A stretch of DNA of 5,535 nt from an uncultured Methanosarcinales archaeon (GTDB lineage Archaea; Halobacteriota; Methanosarcinia; Methanotrichales; Methanotrichaceae), in the NCBI GenBank assembly GCA_937864385.1, contig CALMJN010000309.1, positions 1-5,535 of the forward strand, in the 5' to 3' direction. Position numbers and translations under genes: made by a program. Positions within the stretch are counted from its first letter, which is position 1. Each line of letters opens with the position of its first letter. Shown here in pieces: positions 1-5,140 of the stretch. Below the pieces are notes generated by a model that saw only the letters and a program-made list of their open reading frames with translations, ran no database searches and was not told the DNA's origin.

Positions 1-651
1 ACAGGCAAGACCATTCTGGCCAAAGCGGTGGCCCAGAGCACCGATGCCTCATTTCTCAGGGTGGTGGGATCGGAGTTCGTGCAGAAGTACATCGGCGAGG
101 GCGCCCGGCTGGTGCGGGAGCTCTTCGAGCTGGCCAAGAGCAAGTCTCCTGCAATCATATTCATAGATGAGCTGGATGCCATTGGAGCCCGGCGCATGGA
201 TGGGGCCACCAGCGGGGACCGTGAGGTGCAGAGGACGCTGATGCAGATCCTGGCGGAGATGGATGGATTTGATGCCCGGGGCGAGGTCAAACTGATCGCC
301 GCCACCAACCGCCTGGATATGCTCGATCCGGCATTGCTGCGGCCGGGGCGCTTCGACAGGGTGATCGAGATTCCTCTACCCACCAGAGAGGCACGGGAGG
401 CCATATTGAGGATCCACACCTCGGGCATGAACCTGGATCCGGGTGTTAACCTCAAGCTTATATCGGACATGGCCGAGGGCTCCAGCGGTGCTGACTTGAA
501 GGCTCTCTCCACCGAAGCAGGCATGTACGCCATCCGCGAGGAGAGGACCACGGTCTATCATAGCGACTTTGAGAATGCCGCGGCCAAGATACTGCACAAA
601 GAGAGAAACATGGTCAGTGAGCCCGAGGATCTAGTTCAGCAGTACATTTGA
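1..651 (+). CDS. pan: Proteasome-activating nucleotidase (PAN), C-terminal part, 5' end outside window
   Basis: This is the AAA+ ATPase that forms a hexameric ring on the archaeal 20S proteasome and unfolds and threads substrates in the cytoplasm. The reading frame is open from base 1, so the GTG at 28 is internal. Visible are 216 residues, about half of the roughly 400-430 usual for PAN. They begin with the end of Walker A (TGKT). In order follow the pore loop KYIG (about 29-32), Walker B IIFIDE (about 52-57), the stretch [11 protein letters not shown], sensor 1 (AATNR, Asn103), the arginine-finger region RPGRFDR (about 114-120) and the sensor-2 helix GSSGADLKA with TEAGM. This last part and the final EPEDL segment are typical of PAN and Rpt subunits rather than of CDC48 or FtsH. 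The protein ends Gln-Tyr-Ile, so the residue before the penultimate Tyr is not the hydrophobic one of the usual HbYX docking motif. The N-terminal coiled coil and OB domain lie outside the window. Confidence 0.96.
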   Translation, partial: TGKTILAKAVAQSTDASFLRVVGSEFVQKYIGEGARLVRELFELAKSKSPAIIFIDELDAIGARRMDGATSGDREVQRTLMQILAEMDGFDARGEVKLIAATNRLDMLDPALLRPGRFDRVIEIPLPTREAREAILRIHTSGMNLDPGVNLKLISDMAEGSSGADLKALSTEAGMYAIREERTTVYHSDFENAAAKILHKERNMVSEPEDLVQQYI

Positions 652-657
652 GAGCCT

Positions 658-688
658 GGTTGGTTCGATTTCCAAACCCCTTTTTTTT
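658..688 (+). terminator. Hairpin plus T8 tract after PAN
   Basis: Seven bases after the PAN stop codon, GGTTGG (658-663) can pair with CCAAACC (672-678) around an 8-base loop, with one bulged A. After two further C residues there is a run of eight T (681-688). T-rich tracts are the main intrinsic termination signal in archaea, and a hairpin may help. It probably ends the PAN transcript before the reductase gene begins at 713. The stem is short, so the T-run is the stronger part of the evidence. Confidence 0.6.
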
Positions 689-712
689 CTGCTGAGTGAA
701 AAGAGAAATCTC

Positions 713-1405
713 ATGCTTCCGCGAGTGGTTCTTCATAATGCCGTCAGCCTGGACGGAAGGATAGAGGGCTTTCCCCTGGATCTGGAGCAGTACTATCAGC
801 TGGCTGCCACCTGGAAGGAGGACGCCACCCTGGCCGGATCGCAGACATTTCTTAAGGCTGCCGATGAGGCCCCTCCGGAGGATGAGAGCGCGTTTCTCCT
901 GCCTGACGCGGATCCGGAGGACAGAAGACCGCTTCTGGTAATACCCGATAGCCGGGGGCAGATCCGCACCTGGCACTACTTGAGACGCCTGCCCTACTGG
1001 CGCGGCTTTGTGGCCCTCTGCTCCCGTTCCACCCCGAAAGAGTATCTGCAATACCTGCAGGAGAGGCACATCGACTGCATCATCGCCGGCGGCGAGCATG
1101 TGGACCTGCGGGCCTGCCTGGAGGAGCTCTCATCCCGCTACAAGGTAAAAGTGGTAAGAGTTGATGCGGGAGGAACATTGAACGGGCTGCTCCTCCACCA
1201 GGGTCTTGTTGACGAGGTGAGCCTTCTCATCTGCCCCAGCCTGGTGGGAGGGGAGAGGCAGAGCAGCATCTTCAAAGCTCCTGATCTTGCCGCAGCCGCA
1301 GGTCCGGCCTGGCAGGGGTCTGATGGCGCCATCTCTCTCTATCTCATAGATGCACAGAGGCTCAAAGGAGATGTGATCTGGCTGCGCTATATGGTTCAGC
1401 ATTAA
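713..1405 (+). CDS. RibD C-terminal-domain (DHFR-like) reductase
   Basis: This 230-residue protein has the fold of the RibD C-terminal domain and dihydrofolate reductase, a cytoplasmic NAD(P)H-dependent reductase family. The N-terminal signature is NAVSLDGRIEG (9-19). A second block, DATLAGSQTFL (37-47), matches the position where relatives have a GSxT-like cofactor or substrate contact. The C-terminal family signature is DAGGTLNGLLLHQGL with VDEVSLLICPSLVGG (about 151-180). There is no deaminase domain, as in archaea, where the stand-alone enzyme (ArfC/MJ0671 type) reduces the diamino-ribosylamino-pyrimidinone phosphate of riboflavin and F420 precursor synthesis. An acidic, proline-rich insertion at about 50-72 and the diverged middle make the exact substrate uncertain; it could be an uncharacterised DHFR-family reductase. 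The ATG at 713 is the only sensible start. The site upstream (GAGTG, about 694-698) is weak and distant. It converges on the rhomboid gene with a 26-bp gap. Confidence 0.82.
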   Translation: MLPRVVLHNAVSLDGRIEGFPLDLEQYYQLAATWKEDATLAGSQTFLKAADEAPPEDESAFLLPDADPEDRRPLLVIPDSRGQIRTWHYLRRLPYWRGFVALCSRSTPKEYLQYLQERHIDCIIAGGEHVDLRACLEELSSRYKVKVVRVDAGGTLNGLLLHQGLVDEVSLLICPSLVGGERQSSIFKAPDLAAAAGPAWQGSDGAISLYLIDAQRLKGDVIWLRYMVQH

Positions 1406-1431
1406 GGCCATCGGCCGTACGACACCTTATT

Positions 1432-2055
1432 TCAGCGGGAGAAATATCTTGATCCTCTGCCCATGGCCTGGCCATAGGCCAGCCCCACCAGCAGCCCCAC
1501 TATATGGGCCATGTGAGCAATGTTGTCTGCCGAGCCCATGCTCAGGAAATCTATCAAAGCGTAGAGCACAACGGCGCTGCGTATGGAGATGGGTATGACA
1601 AAGAAGAGCAGCACCGAGATCTCCGGAGCGATGATGGCCAGGCAGCCCATGACCCCATAGAGAGCACCGCTGGCTCCTACGAGGCTTCCTCCCGCCACCA
1701 TCATCTGCCCAGCAGCCGCCACTATTCCGGACAGGATATAGATCTCCAGAAATTTCCTCTCACCCACCCGCCGCTCCAGCTCCATGCCGAAAAAGAAGAG
1801 CACGACCATATTCCAGAAGAGATGGTCGAAGTTGGCATGAACGAACATATGGGTTATCAGAGTCCAGGGCCTCTGCATCAGGTATTCTGGCCGGAGAGCC
1901 AAAAGTCCAAAGAGGCCGGGAACAACTGCCCCGAGAAAGAAGACGGCAATGCAAAGCAGCAATATAGCTCCGGATGCGGATATGGGAAGGCCGGAGGGAA
2001 TCCTGCTTCTCCAGTTGCCTTGACTCTCCGGCTCGCCCCATTCATTCCTCTTCAT
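1432..2055 (-). CDS. Rhomboid family intramembrane serine protease
   Basis: This 207-residue polytopic protein should cleave transmembrane substrates within the membrane. Six hydrophobic segments are readable at roughly 27-51, 66-90, 103-120, 124-142, 146-171 and 178-196, the minimal six-helix rhomboid core. Helix 2 carries the His/Asn signature with His69, His73, His78 and Asn82 (THMFVHANFDHLFWN). The catalytic serine is Ser129 in GASG (127-130). The catalytic histidine is His184 in HIVGLLVG, the usual HxxGxxxG of the last helix. All catalytic residues are present, so an active protease is expected; its substrates cannot be told from sequence. The N-terminal 25 residues are polar and cytoplasmic, with no extra domain. 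The ATG is supported by AGGTGG seven bases upstream. It is the last gene of the TatD-NYN-rhomboid cluster, 34 bp after the NYN gene. Confidence 0.95.
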   Translation of the reverse strand: MKRNEWGEPESQGNWRSRIPSGLPISASGAILLLCIAVFFLGAVVPGLFGLLALRPEYLMQRPWTLITHMFVHANFDHLFWNMVVLFFFGMELERRVGERKFLEIYILSGIVAAAGQMMVAGGSLVGASGALYGVMGCLAIIAPEISVLLFFVIPISIRSAVVLYALIDFLSMGSADNIAHMAHIVGLLVGLAYGQAMGRGSRYFSR

Positions 2056-2062
2056 TTCTCAG

Positions 2063-2068
2063 CCACCT
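2063..2068 (-). promoter_or_regulatory. Ribosome binding site of the rhomboid gene
   Basis: The minus strand reads AGGTGG followed by seven bases and then the ATG at 2055-2053. AGGTG is part of the sequence complementary to the archaeal 16S rRNA 3' end, and the spacing is normal. It supports the chosen start and lies in the 34-bp gap after the NYN gene, as expected for an internal gene of an operon. Confidence 0.7.
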
Positions 2069-2089
2069 AGATAGCAAGCTTCAACTCTC

Positions 2090-2593
2090 TCATTCGGTTA
2101 CATACTGGCCGTTACGCAGAACTATGACATAATCGGCTGAGTTTCTGAGAGCCACAGAGAATCCCGGCTCAGCTCCGAAGATAATGGTCTCCTTGCCATG
2201 CTCCATGGCCTTGAGCAGCACGGGCTTGAGATCGGCATCCCGGGTGACCAGGGCCAGGGTATCTATGACCGGATTGTAGATCATATCCACGCCCTCCACC
2301 GCCATCCTCACATCCACATCGCTGGTGCAGATCACCGCCTCGAAGCCCTGATTTTCCACCGCCTCCACCAGCTTCTCTGAGGCATACTGGTTCAAGAAGA
2401 CCTTGCCCATCTTGATGTCGCCATAATCCTTGAGCATATCCCGGATCTCTTCCAGATCCATCTGGAACTCCTTTCTGAGCATATTGGGCCCATCCACGAG
2501 CAGTCCGATCTTCTTTCTGCCCTTCTCCTTCTTTGAGCCGAGGTAGCTCATTATATGCTCAAATTGAATTGGCATCCTGTTCATCTTGACCAT
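2090..2593 (-). CDS. NYN-domain protein, putative ribonuclease (LabA/DUF88-like)
   Basis: This 167-residue soluble protein has the NYN (PIN-like) domain found in a conserved archaeal family of unknown role. Acidic positions typical of the fold are visible: Asp34 in GLLVDGPNM (30-38), Asp92 and Asp94 in TSDVDVRMAVEGVD (90-103), and Asp119 and Asp121 in LVTRDADLKPV (115-125). PIN-like enzymes use such a cluster to bind Mg2+ or Mn2+ for RNA cleavage, so an RNase is the best guess, without direct evidence for substrate. The GLLVDGPNM start of the domain is preceded by about 29 basic and polar residues. The start is not secure: ATG codons at 2593, 2584 and 2575 are all in frame and none has a strong ribosome binding site. 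The first is listed because it sits 15 bp after the TatD stop codon, which suggests cotranscription with TatD upstream and rhomboid downstream. Confidence 0.88.
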   Translation of the reverse strand: MVKMNRMPIQFEHIMSYLGSKKEKGRKKIGLLVDGPNMLRKEFQMDLEEIRDMLKDYGDIKMGKVFLNQYASEKLVEAVENQGFEAVICTSDVDVRMAVEGVDMIYNPVIDTLALVTRDADLKPVLLKAMEHGKETIIFGAEPGFSVALRNSADYVIVLRNGQYVTE

Positions 2594-2608
2594 TTCTTTA
2601 TGAATTCT

Positions 2609-3373
2609 CTAAGGTAGTGTACTTGATCGGATGTTATAAATTCGTTTGGTATTTTCCGCCGTTATCCTCGCCAGCTCCTGAGGCTCCATTCCTCTGATTC
2701 TGGATATGAGGCGAATGGAGTCCAGAACGAATGAGGGCTCATTGCGTCCTCCTCTGGGAGAGAGGAAGGGGCTGTCAGTCTCCACCATCAGCCTCTCCAG
2801 AGATACATTGCGGGCCAGTATCTGATGGCGGCCGGAGCGGCAGACATTGGTGGCCAGGGAGATGTAATACCCCCGGTCCAGTGCCTCTTTCATGGTGGAG
2901 AGAGAGCCGCTGTAGCAGTGGAAGACCACTTTATCCAGATGCTTGACCATATCCAAAGCAGGCTGCTCTGCGTCCCGGGAGTGGATCACCAGGGGCTTGT
3001 CCAGGGCCCTGGCCAGGTCAATGACCCGACCGAAGACCTCCGCCTGGCGCCTCCTGCCAGGGGCATCCTTGCAGTGATAGTAGTCAAGGCCAGCCTCCCC
3101 TATCCCCACCGCTCGATCGGCATTCTCTTCCAACTGCCGGAAGAGCATATCCAGCTCGGGCTCCCTGATGCTCTCCAATGTATTGGGCGAGAGGCCCAGA
3201 GTAGCGGAGATGAAATCGTATTTGGCAGAGAGTTCAAGAGACCTGGAATTGGTGGAGAGGTCGACCCCAGAGTTTATCATATGAGCTATCCCCGAGCGGC
3301 GGGCGCTGTCCAGCACCTCTTGGCGGTCCTTACTAAATTGCTTGAAGTCCAGATGGCAATGAGCGTCTATTAT
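2609..3373 (-). CDS. TatD family metal-dependent hydrolase (start codon non-canonical or damaged)
   Basis: TatD proteins are TIM-barrel metal-dependent hydrolases of the amidohydrolase superfamily, often 3'-5' DNases and possibly RNases. Counting from the ATA at 3373, the protein has 254 residues, close to the usual 250-265. The metal-binding residues are all present: HCH (His5, His7) in IDAHCHLD, Glu93 in GIGEAGLDYY, His131 in VIHSRD, His152 in FHCYSG, and Asp200 in VETDSPFLSPRG. The stretch usually written GxHP reads GLSP here. No ATG, GTG or TTG lies in frame between the HCHLD motif and the stop at 3437-3439. The first conventional start, GTG at 3316, would remove the HCH motif and is therefore unlikely. 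Candidates are ATA at 3373 or 3370, or ATT at 3382, or a base error in the sequence. It heads the cluster with NYN (15 bp gap) and rhomboid. The function call is firm; the start is not. Confidence 0.92.
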   Translation of the reverse strand: MIDAHCHLDFKQFSKDRQEVLDSARRSGIAHMINSGVDLSTNSRSLELSAKYDFISATLGLSPNTLESIREPELDMLFRQLEENADRAVGIGEAGLDYYHCKDAPGRRRQAEVFGRVIDLARALDKPLVIHSRDAEQPALDMVKHLDKVVFHCYSGSLSTMKEALDRGYYISLATNVCRSGRHQILARNVSLERLMVETDSPFLSPRGGRNEPSFVLDSIRLISRIRGMEPQELARITAENTKRIYNIRSSTLP

Positions 3374-3396
3374 GCCGGAAATTGGATTATCAGGCG

Positions 3397-3564
3397 ATGG
3401 AATTCCTCCAGGTCTGCTGCTTATGCCTGGTTGGCTTTATCTCTTTTGGTATAGCAGAGATCTGGATGAGAATAAAGCAGGATCATGAGGTCAAAAAAAA
3501 AACACAATTGATGCCGGCGGGAAATGAATTTATCCTGAACAGACACAGAGCGGTGATCAAATGA
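3397..3564 (+). CDS. Possible 55-residue membrane miniprotein upstream of the isomerase
   Basis: An ORF of 55 residues starts at ATG 3397 (a TTG at 3382 would add five residues). It has one hydrophobic segment at about 3-23 (FLQVCCLCLVGFISFGIAEIW), followed by a charged, lysine-rich tail. The stop codon overlaps the start of the isomerase gene as ATGA, a common arrangement for translational coupling. Codons in the first half resemble those of the neighbouring genes. Against it: no ribosome binding site precedes ATG 3397, the second half reads like untranslated leader (A10 run, the isomerase binding site), and I recognise no family. It begins 23 bp from the likely TatD start on the other strand, which would leave almost no room for two divergent promoters. 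No function can be proposed. Confidence 0.3.
   Translation: MEFLQVCCLCLVGFISFGIAEIWMRIKQDHEVKKKTQLMPAGNEFILNRHRAVIK
3404..3409 (-). promoter_or_regulatory. GGAGGA, possible ribosome binding site upstream of TatD
   Basis: The minus strand reads GGAGGA here, a strong match to an archaeal ribosome binding site, upstream of the TatD frame. It stands 21 bases before the in-frame ATT at 3382 and 30 before the ATA at 3373, too far for normal use, and no ATG, GTG or TTG follows at ordinary spacing in any frame. It may be a chance match, or the remains of a start site changed by mutation or assembly error. Confidence 0.35.
3493..3502. repeat. A10 homopolymer in the divergent region
   Basis: Ten consecutive A on the plus strand, in otherwise GC-rich surroundings, lie 58 bases before the isomerase ATG. 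Inside the possible miniprotein they encode Lys-Lys-Lys. The tract could be a promoter-region element that bends or opens DNA, or a slippage-prone site; read on the minus strand it is T10. Confidence 0.6.
3552..3558 (+). promoter_or_regulatory. Ribosome binding site of the isomerase gene
   Basis: GGTGATC matches seven bases of the complement of the archaeal 16S rRNA 3' end. Its core GGTGA ends four bases before the ATG at 3561. This fixes the start of the ribose-1,5-bisphosphate isomerase gene and implies a transcript with a leader rather than a leaderless one. A clear TATA box is not evident; GGTATAGC (about 3449-3456) and AATTTATC (3527-3534) are weak candidates, and the latter would start transcription too near the binding site. 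Confidence 0.75.
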
Positions 3565-4484
3565 AACCTATAGATCAGGTGATACAGACCTCGGCCAGGA
3601 TAAGCTCCATGGAGATAAGAGGAGCGGGCCGAATAGCCAGTGCCGCTGCCGCCTCTCTGCGCGACTTGGCCCTGGCGGCAGAGGCAGAAAGTCTGGATGA
3701 TTTCAATGCCCAGATGAAGGCCGCAGCCCAGATGCTTCTGGAGACCAGGCCCACTGCGGTCTCTTTATCCAATGCCATACGCATGGTCATGAGATATGAG
3801 GCAGCCGACCTGCCCTCCGCCCGAGAGGCGGTTGTCTCCAATGCCAATCGATTCATAGAAAGCTCGGAGAAGGCTCTGGAGAAGATCGGCCAGATCGGCA
3901 GCCGCAGGATCAGAGATGGCGATGTGGTCATGACCCACTGCAACTCTCTGGCTGCCCTGTCGGTGATCAGCACCGCTCATAAAGCAGGCAAAAAGATCAG
4001 AGTGATCGCCACAGAGTCCCGTCCCAGATTCCAGGGGCATACCACCATAGGAATGCTGGACAGGCTGGGTGTGGAAACGGAACTGATAGTCGATTCTGCC
4101 GCGAGGAGCTTCATGAACGAGGTGGATCTGGTGGTGGTGGGGGCGGATGTGATAACCGCCAACGGAACGCTTGTAAATAAGATCGGAACCGCCCAGATTG
4201 CCCTATCTGCCCATGAGGCCAGGACCGGCTTCATGGTGGCGGCCGAGACCTATAAGTTCAGCCCCCAGACCATCCTGGGCGAGCTGGTGACCATAGAGGA
4301 GAGGGATGCGGCGGAGGTTCTGGCTGATCACAGCCGCTACAGCCATGTCCGGGTTCGAAACCCGGCCTTCGATGTCACACCCCACCAGTATATCGATCTG
4401 ATATGCACCGAGGTGGGAGCTATACCTCCGGAGATGAGCTATCTGATCATCAGGGAGAGGTTGGGATGGGAGATGGAGAGCTAG
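3561..4484 (+). CDS. Ribose-1,5-bisphosphate isomerase
   Basis: This cytoplasmic enzyme converts ribose 1,5-bisphosphate to ribulose 1,5-bisphosphate. In archaea it links AMP phosphorylase, which makes ribose 1,5-bisphosphate from AMP, to form III RubisCO, so nucleotide ribose enters central carbon metabolism as 3-phosphoglycerate. The 307-residue length is in the range of the family (about 310-325), which is related to eIF2B alpha and methylthioribose-1-phosphate isomerase. Key motifs are RGAGRIA (20-26) for phosphate binding, THCNS with the catalytic-type Cys127, ESRPRFQGH (152-160), and GADVITANGTLVNKIGT with the acid/base Asp196. ETYKF (229-233) and the C-terminal NPAFDVTP (267-274) are also typical. 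Together Cys127 and Asp196 separate it from plain eIF2B subunits. The ATG is supported by GGTGATC just upstream. Neither AMP phosphorylase nor RubisCO is in the window. Its stop lies 2 bp from the end of the convergent surface-protein gene. Confidence 0.94.
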   Translation: MKPIDQVIQTSARISSMEIRGAGRIASAAAASLRDLALAAEAESLDDFNAQMKAAAQMLLETRPTAVSLSNAIRMVMRYEAADLPSAREAVVSNANRFIESSEKALEKIGQIGSRRIRDGDVVMTHCNSLAALSVISTAHKAGKKIRVIATESRPRFQGHTTIGMLDRLGVETELIVDSAARSFMNEVDLVVVGADVITANGTLVNKIGTAQIALSAHEARTGFMVAAETYKFSPQTILGELVTIEERDAAEVLADHSRYSHVRVRNPAFDVTPHQYIDLICTEVGAIPPEMSYLIIRERLGWEMES

Positions 4485-4486
4485 AC

Positions 4487-5095
4487 CTATATCCTCTTCC
4501 TGAAACATCTCAAAACGACCAGCAGGCCGAGAACTGCCATTGCTGCTCCGGGCATAGGAGCCTGTTGCGACGCTTCACCGGCCTCGGCTTCCGCTCCTGT
4601 TGGCTGAGATGCCCCTCCGGAATTGTCTGAAAGTTCAGGCTCCGAATTGTCTGCACCAGACATATCCTTCAGATAATCGATCGTCGAGTCGTAAACAGCT
4701 TCAGCCTGGCTCTTTTGCTCAATTACATTGATGTAGGCGGTCATCCTGCCCGGTCTGGCTCCCGGAGCGGCTGTATCCACCACAAAGGAGTAGTTGCCAG
4801 GGGCAACATCGCCTGCTTTGACCGAGCATTCATAATCGGTGACACCGGCAGGAAAGACATTCTTTATCATCTTGGGGCAGGTGAAGTCAAAGCCTTCGCT
4901 CCGGTTCCTGAAGACCAGCTCCACATAGGCCCTCTCGCCGCCCATGCCCTTGACCGAGACGGTGAAGTTGGCCTCGCTGTTGGCCGTCATCTCTATGGGA
5001 GTGACATTGATCACCTTGAACCAGCCGCCGGATGCATCCACCGGGCTGGACAGGAGCAAAATTGGCAGAAGAAGAACGGCTAATCTATTTTTCAT
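4487..5095 (-). CDS. Exported, probably membrane- or archaeosortase-anchored surface protein of unknown function
   Basis: The 202-residue protein starts with a clear signal peptide: Lys-Arg at 2-4, hydrophobic core about 5-16, likely cleavage near SPVDASG (17-23). Residues 24-126 look like one all-beta, immunoglobulin- or CARDB-like domain, with alternating hydrophobic strands and two cysteines, Cys73 and Cys90, that could form a disulfide. Four N-glycosylation sequons occur (Asn30, Asn43, Asn64, Asn101). A polar, acidic Ser/Ala/Glu/Gly-rich linker (about 148-179) leads to PMPG (180-183), a short hydrophobic segment (184-195) and a basic end (RCFRKR). This tripartite tail resembles PGF-CTERM-type archaeosortase signals, with Ala in place of the Phe. 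ATG 5095 is preferred to TTG 5101, which would add two residues. No ribosome binding site precedes it. I do not recognise the family. It follows the CcdA-like gene by 45 bp on the same strand. Confidence 0.85.
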   Translation of the reverse strand: MKNRLAVLLLPILLLSSPVDASGGWFKVINVTPIEMTANSEANFTVSVKGMGGERAYVELVFRNRSEGFDFTCPKMIKNVFPAGVTDYECSVKAGDVAPGNYSFVVDTAAPGARPGRMTAYINVIEQKSQAEAVYDSTIDYLKDMSGADNSEPELSDNSGGASQPTGAEAEAGEASQQAPMPGAAMAVLGLLVVLRCFRKRI

Positions 5096-5115
5096 GGACA
5101 ATAGATTATATTGAC

Positions 5116-5125
5116 AGATATTAAG
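5116..5125 (-). promoter_or_regulatory. Possible TATA box for the surface-protein gene
   Basis: On the minus strand CTTAATATCT lies with its centre about 25 bases before the ATG at 5095, the TATA-to-start distance expected for a leaderless archaeal transcript. A second AT-rich match, TATAAT (5105-5110), is too close to the ATG to serve that start. The absence of a ribosome binding site fits leaderless expression. The gene may therefore have its own promoter as well as, or in place of, readthrough from the CcdA-like gene. Confidence 0.3.
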
Positions 5126-5140
5126 AGGTTTCGGGATACC

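Noticed and set aside
614..1099. 161-residue minus-strand ORF over the PAN end and the RibD-domain gene
   Set aside because: It runs across two well-supported plus-strand genes and the terminator, and its translation shows no recognisable motif.
1406..1431. GGCC-ATC-GGCC as a terminator hairpin between the convergent genes
   Set aside because: The stem is only 4 bp with a 3-base loop and no T-run follows on either strand.
1504..2070. 188-residue plus-strand ORF opposite the rhomboid gene
   Set aside because: It is the antisense shadow of a gene with a full rhomboid catalytic set. Its translation is rich in His, Gln and Pro with no domain-like pattern.
3314..3316. GTG at 3316 as the TatD start
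   Set aside because: It would drop IDAHCHLD, which holds two metal-binding histidines and is clearly encoded in frame just upstream.
2825..3454. 209-residue plus-strand ORF opposite TatD
   Set aside because: It is antisense to TatD, whose metal ligands are all conserved. The shadow has no family features.
5128..5140. GGGATACCC inverted repeat after the CcdA-like gene
   Set aside because: A 3-bp stem is too short to support a terminator or operator call.
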